Assembly: GCF_042453785.1 (NCBI RefSeq) | Contig: NC_091674.1 | Span: 27,259,001-27,323,000, forward strand | Reading direction: 5' to 3' | DNA from: Malus domestica | Lineage: Eukaryota > Streptophyta > Magnoliopsida > Rosales > Rosaceae | DNA: 64,000 bases | In this document: piece after piece, positions 50,950-63,333 of the stretch | Layout: every line of letters starts with the position of its first letter | Position numbering within the stretch: the stretch's first letter is position 1 | Notes under the pieces: generated by a model | The model's database searches: none | Told to the model about the DNA's origin: nothing | The model's input: only the letters and a program-made list of their open reading frames with translations | Program-made: the position numbers and the translations under genes

Positions 50950-51801
50950 ACTTGTGGCTGTATGGCCGACTGTCCTTAATTATAGATTACTAATTTTGAT
51001 TAAGATAGAATAGTTTTTTCCTTTTTAAGTAACGGGTATTTGAACGGTACTCACATGTCATGATACAAGTAGATGAAATAATTTTTTTTTTCGCATTCTT
51101 TTATTTATTATATGACACATGAAGTATCTGCTTGAATACTAATGTCTTGGAAAAGTTTCACATTGAAGTTGGTGTCTACTAAAAAGAAAAAAAAGACAAA
51201 ATTTCAGACACCTTACCTGGCTCCATTTCTGCTGGAGCGGTTAAATTAACACAAATATCTTGAAAGCAAAGTCATGGTTAACCAAACAAGGTTTTTTATG
51301 CGTGGCCTAACGTTTATTGTTGGTTATCAATTAGTATTACAAGAATTGAGATCATTTTGGGATCTCTATTTCTAGAAGACTAGTCTCAATGATCAGGAAA
51401 TTTAAATCATTCATTTTAAATTACGTGGGAACACAGAAATTCGAAGAGGATCTTGATTCCTATTATAAGTCTCACGTTTGACTCAGATACAAATATAATT
51501 ACTTTTGGTTATTCAATGCAATTAAAACTAAAATTTCGAAGCACAAGTATTAACTACTACTAGTTAATAGTCAAATCCCCACCAAATGAGAAAATCAAGG
51601 AAACTGAGTGTGTTATGAAACGTAATTAAGGAAACAAACAAAATCTTCATTAACTAGTTTAATTGAATCAAGATCCTATATATATGTTATGAATATAGGA
51701 TCTTGATTCCTATATATAAGCTAGTTCTTAGGATTTTCATCTTATATATAAAATCTTATTGTTTGCAAAATTATTACCATAACTTTGGAGTAAATTTTAA
51801 C
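50950..51801. other. Intergenic, no gene seen
   Basis: AT-rich DNA between the unknown gene and the MYB gene. A repeated GATCTTGATTCCTAT word occurs at 51450, and a related pair at 51671 and 51700. No coding region or complete element recognised. Confidence 0.5.
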
Positions 51802-53278
51802 TCAATAGTAGAATGGTTCTTCCATGAGTTCAGGAAACTCCAAGAACATCTTATTCTCTCTAGCTACCATGGCTTCCACAAACGAACTGTCACATGCCGC
51901 CGATGTAGCTTCAACTTCATTTACTGAGATTGCATAATCCATGTCGATTTGGCTTTGTTGTATTGCTACTTGTGCTTGGTCCTTCGAATTCGATGAATAC
52001 TCAGCCTTGTTTTCGTGTTCTTGGGCGTCACCAATTGGCATAAACGCGTCTTCAAGGAGAAAATCGCTCCAGCTAAATGCCTGCAGGGTTGCCTGCTCTT
52101 GTGTTGCAGATGAAGTAGAAGACGATGATGACAATGTTCCTTCGTGACTGTAAAAATTTGGTGCAGAAGATTGGGATTCGGTGGATTTGAAGGCTTCTGT
52201 CACCAAATTTATGGCCTCAAGCTGTGTGAGAAGATCCGGGGGTTGGCTGCCAGGTTGAGTGTGGCCCAAGAAACTGTCTAGAATTGGCTCCGCTTTGGTT
52301 GGTATCATTGTAATTGGCATCAAATGGCTGTTGATGTTGGAAAACCCTTGTGCTGGCAATGAGTATGGCTCTGCTGGCTTCATCCGCATTGCGTTCCTCA
52401 AGTCCTTGTTGAGAGAACTTATCCCGATTCTCATTCCAACTTTCTGGACGCCACCGATGTTTCCATAATCCGCTAAGATTTGAGAGAAGGGCTTATGAGT
52501 AACATGATCAATTCCCATTTCTGAGAGCTTCTTCTTCAGCTTAGTGTTCCAGTAGTTCTTTACATCATTGTCTGTCCTCCCAGGAAGGTGTTGAGCTATT
52601 GTTGGCCATCTGCACCACAAAAATCATAAGAAAAAAAAACCCTTATACTTCTTCAAACTTAGGCACTTTTGGTTGTCAAAAAGCACTTTTAGCTCCTCCA
52701 GAAGCAGGCTCAAATAAACAAACCTTCATAAGCTTTCTCTCCAAAGGGTAAATGAGATCTACAAACTATGATAGTTGGAACGGAAGACAGCACAGATCGG
52801 TTCGGAATCTCGGATACAATAAAAAACCAAGACTAATGCAGTGAAAATTTTCTTCTTCCAAGATCAGCTAGAAATTTGCATAAATACTAACCTGCTACCA
52901 ATTGTGGCATGAAGCCTGACAATCAATTCCTCCTCATGAGGCGTGAAGGATTCATGCTTCAGATTAGACTTGAGGTGATTAGTCCACCTTAGCTTGCAGC
53001 TCTTTCCACATCTTGTAACTCCTGTAAACACTCTTACATTAGGTTAATTAATTATCCTGGAAATGCACTATTTAATCCAACAGCACCCCCAGAAACCCGG
53101 TAACGAAAGAATTTAGAGAAGAAAGCATCCGAATTAATTAACCTGTTTTTTTGGGAACAGAAGTCCAGTTACTCGGTCCATACTTCGACACATGCGCAAG
53201 TATCTTTGCATCTTCCTCCGCAGTCAAAAGAGTGCCCCTTTTCACATGCAGCTTGTCACCACAAGCAGGTCTCACCAT
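51802..53278 (-). CDS. R2R3-MYB transcription factor, MYB35/TDF1-like, diverged
   Basis: Three exons on minus: 53278-53143, 53021-52892 and 52609-51802, joining in frame to 357 residues. Exon phases are those of standard R2R3-MYB genes. R3 ([20 protein letters not shown] then [20 protein letters not shown] and [10 protein letters not shown]) is typical, and [20 protein letters not shown] resembles anther MYBs of the MYB35/TDF1 and MYB80 type, which control tapetum development. The R2 repeat is odd: the conserved first tryptophan is missing ([12 protein letters not shown] with one extra residue in place of RGLWTPEED), and [13 protein letters not shown] replaces the usual WTNYLRPDLKHES. The start methionine is followed by VRPACGDK, close to the family's GRPPCCDK. 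Possibly a fast-evolving paralogue; no stop or frameshift is seen. Confidence 0.9.
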
Positions 53279-54856
53279 CCTTATTAATTATCTGTGTGAT
53301 TCAAAACTTGCACATGAAATCATAAAAAGGAAAAAGATTGAAAAGAAAACAAAAAGGAAACGATAAACAAAAGTTGTCGGATTTAAAAGAGAGATGAAAC
53401 CGATTCACCTTCGTTTAGTTCTGCTTATGCAGATGCTCATTGAGAGAGGTATGAGATGATATGAGGAAAGGTACTGGTTAAAAGTATGACAAGCATGGAA
53501 AGGCAAGAAAAGCATGAGGGTTTTGCTTCCATTTAACTAAGTTGCATGATGAATGACATCTTCACGTACATTAACGGTAATAAAAATCAGTCTTTCCGTA
53601 TGCTCACATGCTTGGCTCCTAGGGACCCTTTTGAATCTGGTTCAAATTGGGTGAATTATTTGGTTAAACTTAGATTAAATCCAAGTAAAATAGCATAGTT
53701 AATTGATTATTTAGATTAATTTGCCTTGGTGTAAAAGGAAATGACTACTGAATACTGTTTTAGTTTGTGATAATCACAAGTTTGATGATTCTAACTATTT
53801 TAAACAAAAGGCTCAACTAATTAAGAAACTATAGACTTGATGAGGCAGAAAATTATAGAATATATAGCAAAAATATGTTTCTTCTTGAATTTACGTTGAA
53901 ATCAATAAACCAGTAACGCTTTATGTAAATATTTCTTCAGATGGTCAATCAGAACTATTTTTGGGAGTTATGTCATTAATTTGAATCATTTTGTGTGTAT
54001 TTAAGGGGGTTTAGGGATGTTGTGTGGTGTTTTATTTTTGTTAAAATGTGATTTTATAGAAGAAATAAAACTCCTCCTTACACTACCGGTCCTAAGCCTG
54101 GATAAATGAGAAGGGGAAGGGCATCAGATAATCGACAGTCGGCACTTCGTTTTTACATCGAATCCTTATGTGATTTTATAGAAAGTAGAAGGCAAATACA
54201 AAAGGAGCCAAACTAGGTCTCCCGATCCCGCCACATGAGGAGAAATACAGAGGTCCCTTTGCATCAATGATGGTAACTCGGGGAAGTTGAACTGTGTTTT
54301 TATTGGTAGGGACTCGCATCCCAGCTCCTTCAACATCGATCTGCAACAAAATATTGGCAGGTGCAGTGCAGTGCAACCACCACCTCCTCATGGTGTTGAT
54401 GAGGAACTTGAGCCTCACAAACCAGTAAGATTGGACATGCATGGATAGAAACGCCAAGTCACTTCACTCTTTTGAGTTGCACCTTGAAAATTAAGGTCTC
54501 GTTTGGCATGCCATATAAAGTATCAAATAGGGCAAATTGTACGGAGAAAATTGTTTGGTGTATTTTTGTATTAAATAGCCACCTGACTAATATATATTTC
54601 GGACCCACTTTGTTTTCTCTCGTACAAACCTGCTAACTAATACAGTTTGTAAAGCATTTAGTAAATTACGAATGAAATTGTACTGATATCTTTGTCTTGG
54701 TAGTAGCTCACCTTCCTTAGTGGGATGTCAAAGAATTAACGGAGTAGTCTTCCCGTAATTTGCAAGTAAGCTTACCTATATTCTTGTGACAATTCTAACC
54801 CATCAACATAAATTCTAATAATATGTTAACCAAAATCAACAACTCTAACAAATATA

Positions 54857-55408
54857 TGTTGGAAATTATATATTATAATTAATATTATAATATTTAATTT
54901 TTGTATGAATGAAAAATAAGAGTCATGTGTCATAGTTGAATTCAAATTCATGAGTTGTATCTATTCGTTGAAACTTTAGACAACAGTCATATTGTTTCAA
55001 AAAGGGTGGCTTCAGTTCTATATAAACTCAAGCATCCCACCTGTCTAAAAGAATGAAGAGAAGAGTTTTCTCCAATGTCTTAGTAGAAATCCGAGTCGTG
55101 TCTTGAGAGTACAGAATATATAAAGTTTGCTAGAATCCGAAGATTGAAGTGCTTTGACTTCGGATTATAGATTGTTGAATCCTGGGAGATGGACGCCTAT
55201 CGAACTACAAGCACAAGAGTAGGGGCGAAATTCTATCTTTAGGACATTGCATTTATGCAAGCCTCAATCTCCAAGTTTGTCAGTTTTTCTAACTTTATCT
55301 CTAATTGTTTATATTAGTCTCATACATAAAGAAAGTTGTGAATTTCTATGTGATTATTATTATTAGAATGCTTGTGTTATTTTCATATTTTCTAATATTG
55401 CTCCAACA
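54857..55408 (+). repeat. 5' LTR of the young element
   Basis: 552 bp, TATA-like TTCTATATAAACTCAAGC about 155 bp in. Virtually identical to the right LTR. Confidence 0.93.
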
Positions 55409-58114
55409 ATCTAAAGATAGAAATTTTTTTACCTCTATGGAATAATTAGGAAAAGCAAAAGGGACGGTAAGCATTAGGCTTTACTTGATTCGTGCTTTTT
55501 GCATGGTATGATTTTAAAATTTTTGGCAGTTATTATGGCAATAAATCAGTATATTCTGGTAAAGAAAGACTGAGAGATACAAATGTGTTAATTACTTCGA
55601 AGAAGATGACAATTATGTGTTAATTCTTGTGTTTGCTATATTTGTTTGTTGAACTCAAATCTATATGTTCATATTAAATTGGACATGTCTTTTCTCACTT
55701 GGTGCACGGCGGCACGATCATTTTCTTCCATTTTCAGTATATCCAATTATGAGTTACAAAATGCCAACTTTAAAAAGTTGATTGTTTTATTGTGATTAAA
55801 TTTGTGTTCTGTATGAGAATCTTATCAACTGGATATTTGGGTATTAAAATCCAGTGCGTTCTTCTATATGAGTAGCACCATTTGATAACGGGACCTCTTG
55901 ATTAGAAGTGGAGGGATGACCAAATCCTGGTTTAAGAATGGATGAACCATTTTGACACAGCGGTTTGCGGAATCTGGAAATATCGTATTTTCCAGATAAA
56001 AGAGTTTGGCATTTCAATCAAAGACCAAAGATTGTCTAAGGGGATGCAATTGTTAGACTTGCGTACGTCAAAGTCTGAGTAACTCTTAAAGAAGAGTTGT
56101 GACTCAAAACACAAGTGGGTGGAAATTGCATCTTTCTGTCAAAGCCCAAAATTGTTTTAATCTGAACAAATGCGTGAAGGACGCATCTCTCTTTCCAAAA
56201 ACGCTGGAAAGGTATGATGACTTACTGGTCATTAAAAGGTCTCTTATCAAACTGTAACAATTCGGTTAGAGAGATGGTGTGGTTATGAACATGATCTTTT
56301 ATTTTTTCCAGACCGAAGAGATCGATGATGCTGTTTAAGTGGCATCGATCAGTTAGCTTTGTTGTCTATGCGAAAAGCCACTACATGGCAACTGCATATA
56401 TCTTTTCTTGCAGATATTTTTTCCTTACTGTAAAAGCGGAGATGTAAATGGTGGTGCTTCTTAGACTGCAGAAATTAAGATGCAGTAAGTTCTCATGAAT
56501 AGGTTGGAAGTTTCTGGATATTTCGTGGAATGGTATTTTTATTACCTTTTTGAGATGCGTTATTTTTACACTTGACTTGCATTATTATTGTGTTTGTTTT
56601 CTGTGAGATTAATTTTTGTGGCATGCCTGTTTGTGCTCCTATATGTGTGAGCGATTACAATATTTCAATTAGGAAGATTGGTCTCTTGGAAAATTTTTGG
56701 AAAACATGAATGGAGCATGCTCTCGTTCATGGAGAAACTTATGGTGAACAGATATTTCACTGGACATGTCTTTGTTCAATTTCCTACCTTCATGTATGTC
56801 CCATGCCTTGAAGCCAAGTGGGCGAGACACAGATCATGGCAGTTTCTCTTGAAGGCATGTCAGTTGCCATTAAGGAAATGACTAGCTATTATTGTGAAGT
56901 AAAACACTTACACTAGAGAGAGTCTTATCCTCATCCATGTTAGTCATGGTGAAAGTGAAAGTGTTATAAAGAAAGTTGTGGTTGTCTTTAGTCAAAGAGT
57001 GAAGTCTTAACTATGAAATCTGGATAAGTTTAAAGGCTAAAAGGCAAGAAGTGCCAGAAGTGCTTCTCATAGAAAGGACGTGTGAGGCTTGAAAGCCTAG
57101 AAGTGAAGATAGATAAAGAGAAAATATCTTCACAGTTTCCTACTTCTTAAAGTGGAAAATGTGATCGATTTAATGATAGCATTACAAGAAACTACAATTA
57201 TAAAAGAATTGTGGGGGTTGGTTAAAAGTAATTTGCTAATTGAACGACATTTAAGATGTCATCTCTTGTAATGAGTAATTGTTTAAGGTATGGCAAGGTT
57301 AGAGATCTTCTTACAAATACCTTAAATGTGGGGGAAGTTTACCTAAGTGCTTAGTGTTAGCAAATTACTTAATGAAGTCCTAATATAATTTTGAGGACTT
57401 GACATTTTCAAACAATGTCAAACAACTACTTTCGTATGAAATATAATTTCATAAGATGAATTGTGCACACCATTAATGACAGTCAACCTAGTGGTGGATC
57501 CAATTTTTAAAGGTTAGACTAGAGAGTAAGTTGATCATCGAGGGGAATGAGGCTAAAGCCAACATAACTAATGAATCAGCCGAGCGGAAACCTAACTTAG
57601 TTGATTGGAGATCCCATGGTCTAAGTTCAATAGGCAAACTGGTTGGGCATGATTCAAAGAAGTTAACACACTATATACCTCATTCCTATGATGGAAGAAG
57701 TGTGTTGTTTGCAGAAGTTTTAGGGTGTATATTTATACTTAATGACAATGATATCTTATAAATAAGAGGAATAGAGCAGACTATTCTTAATCATTGGTCA
57801 CCTATGTGAGAGTAGAAGTGGGTCGCTTCTATGAGTATGAGATGGCTAAATTCTCTAAAGCTCTCATGAATCCGGGATTTGTTCAGGACCAAAATGAACA
57901 CAACCGTATGAACCAGAATATATTAGGATTAGTGATGTGTGTTGCTTATTGTCTCGGTTTACTACTGCGGTGAACAGTTCAAGATTCTATATTCACTGCG
58001 TCACCAAGTAAATCCGATAAGTATTCACTAGGGTAGGTTCAAGTCCAAAAGACACCTCTCCCGATGCATCTCTTGTCCGCCTGTACTCTCAAATTCTTCC
58101 TAATTTTTCATTCA

Positions 58115-58124
58115 TGTGGGGGAT
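58115..58124 (+). other. Polypurine tract
   Basis: TGTGGGGGAT immediately upstream of the right LTR, the standard second-strand primer of plant Copia elements. Confidence 0.85.
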
Positions 58125-58676
58125 TGTTGGAAATTATATATTATAATTAATATTATAATATTTAATTTTTGTATGAATGAAAAATAAGAGTCATGTGTCA
58201 TAGTTGAATTCAAATTCATGAGTTGTATCTGTTCGTTGAAACTTTAGACAACAGTCATATTGTTTCAAAAAGGGTGGCTTCAGTTCTATATAAACTCAAG
58301 CATCCCACCTGTCTAAAAGAATGAAGAGAAGAGTTTTCTCCAATGTCTTAGTAGAAATCCGAGTCGTGTCTTGAGAGTACAGAATATATAAAGTTTGCTA
58401 GAATCCGAAGATTGAAGTGCTTTGACTTCGGATTATAGATTGTTGAATCCTGGGAGATGGACGCCTATCGAACTACAAGCACAAGAGTAGGGGCGAAATT
58501 CTATCTTTAGGACATTGCATTTATGCAAGCCTCAATCTCCAAGTTTGTCAGTTTTTCTAACTTTATCTCTAATTGTTTATATTAGTCTCATACATAAAGA
58601 AAGTTGTGAATTTCTATGTGATTATTATTATTAGAATGCTTGTGTTATTTTCATATTTTCTAATATTGCTCCAACA
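58125..58676 (+). repeat. 3' LTR of the young element
   Basis: 552 bp, preceded by the polypurine tract. Virtually identical to the left LTR. Confidence 0.93.
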
Positions 58677-58904
58677 ATATATATGTTGACCAGAGAAAAA
58701 AAAAAATTGTAACCATATGACAACACTCCTATCTGGAAACCAGGAGTTAGTGATAGACATTGATTTATTGGTGAGGATGATGATGCTGATGATCGCTGAA
58801 GTTTAAATATTTTTGTGATTTTGAACCCATCTTTGTTGCCAGTGGCCTATCTTAATCCATCTAACATCTAGATCTAGGTCGACTAATCGATGTCAATATC
58901 TACA

Positions 58905-59200
58905 TTTATGTTACGAAAGTTGCTTTACTGCTCGTGGCGTATTTTAGCTTAGTCAAACATTACTATACTTAAACTTGTTGCGCTTGTGTTATGAAGGTTG
59001 ATCTATTGCCCGTGACCTATCTTATCTTAATCAAGCATCACCATACTTAAACTGGTTGCGCTTGTGTTATGAAAGTTGCTCTACTGCCCATAATCAAACA
59101 TCGCCGTACTTAAACTGGTTACACTTGTGTTATGAAAGTTGCTCTATTGCCCGTGACCTATCTTAACTTAGTAAAAAAATCACCATATTTAAATTGGTTA
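58905..59200 (+). repeat. About 77-bp minisatellite
   Basis: Four imperfect units marked by TGTTATGAAAGTTGCTCTA at about 58909, 58986, 59064 and 59127 (spacings about 77, 78 and 63), each followed by TGCCCGTGACCTATCTTA and CACCATACTTAAACTGGTT words with deletions. Non-coding. Confidence 0.8.
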
Positions 59201-60900
59201 ATTACACACAAAATAAAATCAGAAAACTAATATATAATTGTCGGTGAAGCATTTTCCTCTTTCAAAGTGTTGATGAAAAAAAATGTTAACAAAAGAAATA
59301 TGAAAGCAAAAGGACAAGCTAAATTATGATCAAAGATACCGTTCAGCGAATAAACCATAATATGGATTTGCGTATATATTACCAGAATAAGAATCGCAAT
59401 ATCGCATAAAGATAATTGTAACGTTTTTTAATCATCCAGTTTGTTCTCTTTTCAGCAAGAAGAACCTGCAAACATGTGCAACACAGCTAATAGCAGCTTT
59501 TGGATTTTGGCCTCAAATTTAAAAGTCACGCTTTCCAGAGTAAGAGACTCAAGAGAAAGTTACGGGTATCGCCGACCAACTTAAGGTTCATGTAATCATA
59601 CTTTGAATTTACTGATTGCTCTACTCCAAAAACTCTCTCTATAAAGGAAGATGAATAACTAGGCCTATGCTGAAAGATGGTCAAAGTTCGAATCGCCTTC
59701 TCTGTTAATACAAATAAACGATGAAAACTGGATTTATAATGAAAAAGTGTCTAAGTTCGAATTGCCTTGTATGTGATGTCGATTTCTTGGTCACCTTTTT
59801 CTTTTCCCTGGATCAATTTCTTTTCAGCTTGATAAAGTACTTCATCACTTTTTTTTTATTTATTTATTATTTTTATCAAAGTTAGTGGTGCTCCAACGTA
59901 AACCTAGCTAACTTTTGTGTTGGCTAATGGAGGAGATCGACCCTCATTTTAGCTGTTACAACGCATGCAGTATGCGAGTGACATAAACTGAAACAGAACA
60001 GTTTGACCCAAAAAAATAAACAGAGAAGAGGGGTGGGTGAGTCTGAAATAGTCAAAATTTCATTCCAGGCATGGTGTCACACTTATGCGTTATCAAACTT
60101 TAGATATGCCATGCATGCATTCATGCGTGTTCAACTTCTGCACTCACTTTTGTGTTGACGTTCCTACGTAAATATTCCAGCCAAAAATATTAGAGCACTT
60201 TAATGAAAAAAATTTAGTACTGTTTACTTTAATGAAAAATTACATTTTTACACTAATAAATCAATCATGGTACTATTCATTTTATCATTTATTTTGTCTT
60301 ATCGTTAAAACTTAAAGTTTTCAAACTTTTTTAATTAGTTTTCCTTAAATATTATTGGTCAAATTTATAATATTTAGTGGTATCAATATAATCATATTGG
60401 ATTGTAAAGATAAAAGTTTGGTGATTTGTTTTGGACAAAAGATGGAAAATTTACCATCATGGTATTACGAAAAGTCAAATACCCCAACAACATCACAAAA
60501 CCCTAATCAAAACTAAATATTTAGTTTTGATGTCTGTTTCAGCATAGTAAACAAGGGACTTTGACGGGATCAAAGTCAGAGAGTAGGACTAGATGAGTTC
60601 GTCAATAGGCCGAGGTGAGGTGAGCTTCACGGCTGGCAGACCTCCATTTATCACTCGAAGCTCTGCTAGCTAGTGATTAAAAAGGTAAGGTCAGGTTAGT
60701 AGTTGTGGTAACCGAGCTGATCTGGGCATGTAGAGCTCTCTTCCTTGTTTCCCCAAGCTGACACATAAATGTTATCAGATCGGTAGTGGTTGTGTAGGGG
60801 TTCCTCAGGTGATTGTCTCTTATTGGTGCATTCAGCTTGGAAAGATTTAGGTGTAAACTTTGGTGATATTTGAATATCATGGAAGTTCATCATTCTGTGG
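59201..60900. other. Gene-free stretch
   Basis: AT-rich DNA without a recognisable gene. It contains the second copy of the dispersed repeat seen at 12290 (60190-60345). Short frames near 60677-60905 have no family resemblance. Confidence 0.5.
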
Positions 60901-60902
60901 GT

Positions 60903-61035
60903 CAAGAAGACTCACATAAGCATTTCAGCCTCTTTTTGACCACCATCGCGCGATTTATCAACGTTAAAAATCGAACCCAGAACGTGCCATGTGGAATACG
61001 GATATGAAATTCATCTGCAATCATTAAGCCACCCT
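60903..61035. repeat. Dispersed repeat, copy 1 (partner 61852-61995)
   Basis: About 130 bp with GACTCACATAAGCATTTCAGCC and AAAAATCGAACCCAGAACGTG words. The partner has GACTCATAGAGGCACTTCCGCC and AAAAATCAAACTCAGGATGTG in the same order and direction, some 950 bp downstream. Probably one non-autonomous family. Confidence 0.6.
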
Positions 61036-61851
61036 CATGGTGGTTGGATAACATGAATATTTTAACTTTGTCAAAATTTTAATAAATCTGTCCTTAACAA
61101 AGAGAAAGAAAAATACCTTGAAAGGGAATTATCGAATTATCAAACCACTTGAAAGGGACCATCGAAGTCCATAACATAATATATCATGTGTGATGGAAAT
61201 ACTTCACCTCATCTCTTGTCTTTGTGTGATAGGTATATTTAAGCACATTTTTATATATGTTGAAGGAGTGCTTCAACTTCAAGTTTTGAATTGAGTTAGT
61301 TTAACGTACCGAAATGCCAAATGGGATCTTTGCCACTCTGCATGCGATATCTACCAAGCTTTCAATGATACTTAAGTTGTCCCTCGTTGCCATGTCAAAT
61401 CATTTGACATCACTCTCTTCAATTAACCCAAAGGCCTTTGCAAAACCTAGTATTTGACACACTCTCTAATCTCTATATATGGAGGGACTTGCTTGTTCCT
61501 TTCACTATGGTTGGGAATAGGATTTACTATTTGCAAAAGCACCCTTTTTCTAAAGCACTTTGCCAAATACACAAACATTTGTCGCCTCTATTCAATGAGA
61601 TAGTATCAATATAGAATCGTAGTGGCAACACCATTAACGAGTGCGTATCACCTATTTGAAAATTAAAAATGAAATAATACAAAGTCAATACTGGAAAGAC
61701 ACTGCGTGATTCTTAAATGAGAAATAAGTTGATGGTAGACTGATACTAGAAAGCGCTATAGGGTAGTGATTACAGACCAAGATGGTATCTTCCTTTTTGA
61801 AAATGGGACGATTTGGTGGTTTCGCCGTGACATTCCACCCTTTGGGAGGTC

Positions 61852-61995
61852 GGAATGACTCATAGAGGCACTTCCGCCTCTCTCTAGCCACTGTCACGTG
61901 GTTCAGCGTAGCTAAAAATCAAACTCAGGATGTGGCATGTGAAATACGGGGCCTAAAATTCGTCAACAACCATTTGGCCGGCCCGTGGTGTTTAA
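61852..61995. repeat. Dispersed repeat, copy 2
   Basis: Same-orientation partner of 60903-61035. Both end in a GGTGG / GTGGTG word after a CATT(A/T) run. No target duplication recognised. Confidence 0.6.
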
Positions 61996-62626
61996 CAAGA
62001 TGGTATCTTAATAACAATACAAATTTTGCCATATTCACTTGGTAATTAGTTACATTAGTCAAACCTTAGAGGTAATGACTTAGATAGTGAATGTATATTA
62101 TTTTAATTTAAAACATGACCCCAAGTTTTTTAGTTTGGTATCTAAAACTCCTTTGCTCATAAAATTAAAGTAATTTCATAGATTTTCTTTATTATTTAAC
62201 TGATACATTTAAAAGATAAATAGTATGACGAGTTGTGCATTCAAATTAGTTAGTCCATTCAAATTAATTAGATTAAGAAACCATGCGTTCTTGAGGAGGG
62301 CAAAAAACATACAACTCCGGTAAATTAATGTTTGTTTCGAGATTTTAGCACTGAAGAATAGGTATAACATTCTTTTATTCGGTTAGTGCTCTTAATCTTC
62401 CCAATAATCTCAATAGTAGAAGAAAGAGGTGGATTTTCTGAGTATTTTATTACCAATAATCTCAATATCTTTTGTAGGTTTGATAATTTTAATAGCTTTG
62501 TTTTGATACAAACGACATTGGAAAAGAGTGAATTTGTCTCAAAATCTCGATGATAATAAATAATACTTTTAATTAACTGAACTATAAATTCCTCGCGTAA
62601 TTTAAAAAAATGGGTATAAAATTCAA

Positions 62627-62971
62627 GGCTTAAATGTCAAAATGGTTCCTATATTTTACTGTACCGGTCAATTTTGGTTTTCATGTTTTTAATTTGGCCA
62701 AATTAGTTCCCGTGCTTATCTATGTTAGCCAATCCTAAACAATTAATTAAAGAACCATTAAAATTGACATGTGCCTTACACGGGATCGTCATTCATTTGA
62801 TCTTGTGGGGGTTTAACGGGTTTACAATAGAGTTACATTTCTGTCCTCTTACGCGCAAGGCATATGTCAATTTGAACAGTCATTTAACGGATTGTCTAAG
62901 ATTGGTTAACGAAAGTAAACATAGAGACCAAATTGAAAAAACACAGAGGTTATTTTAACATTTAAAAAGCC
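62627..62971. mobile_element. Mutator-like MITE with 9-bp target duplication
   Basis: 345 bp bounded by GGCTTAAATGTCAAAATGG and its inverted match GGCTTTTTAAATGTTAAAATA (reversed right end). The 9-bp word AAAATTCAA flanks both sides (62618-62626 and 62972-62980). No coding capacity beyond a short shadow frame. Confidence 0.82.
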
Positions 62972-63279
62972 AAAATTCAATACACAATCATTACATTACA
63001 TAAGGACTATAAATTGTTATAGGACTTAATTATGAGGATGGAAATTAAATAGAGGGATTTTAGAAATCTTGGAGATGCATCATAACACAGGTAATGAAAC
63101 TCAAACACACCTGGCTATGGTCATGCTTGCTAAATGCCACCTAATCGCTCTGAGTTCATGCAAATATTAAAGATATTCAAAATTCAAAGGCGGCGGACCA
63201 CTCAACCGCATTGCTCTCCCAACACTTTTTATTAATCTAATCTAAAATTAACATTTTAATCTTTTAGATTAACCTTTTA

Positions 63280-63281
<2 letters not shown>

Positions 63282-63330
<49 letters not shown>
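63282..63330 (+). repeat. (TC)n microsatellite
   Basis: About 24 uninterrupted TC units. Likely length-polymorphic. Flanking DNA shows no gene. Confidence 0.97.

Positions 63331-63333
<3 letters not shown>

Larger units (their letters stand above)
54857..58676 (+). mobile_element. Young non-autonomous LTR retrotransposon
   Basis: Two 552-bp LTRs (54857-55408 and 58125-58676), TGTTGG...CCAACA, flanked by the 5-bp duplication ATATA (54852-54856 and 58677-58681). A Copia-type polypurine tract ATGTGGGGGA ends just before the right LTR, which fixes the orientation as +. I found only one LTR difference (A versus G in TTGTATCTRTTCGTTG). The 2.7-kb interior (55409-58124) holds no gag, protease, integrase or RT frame, and the longest open frames are under 80 codons. 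No match to the tRNA-Met primer site follows the left LTR. It must have been copied in trans by an autonomous relative. Confidence 0.93.

Noticed and set aside
54176-54457. 93-codon open frame on minus (MAFLSMHVQSYWF...)
   Set aside because: No family recognised, no splice context or neighbour support; probably chance or a fragment of an unknown repeat.
57531-57761. 76-codon frame inside the young LTR element as a coding remnant
   Set aside because: No gag or pol motif; length is within what chance gives in this region.
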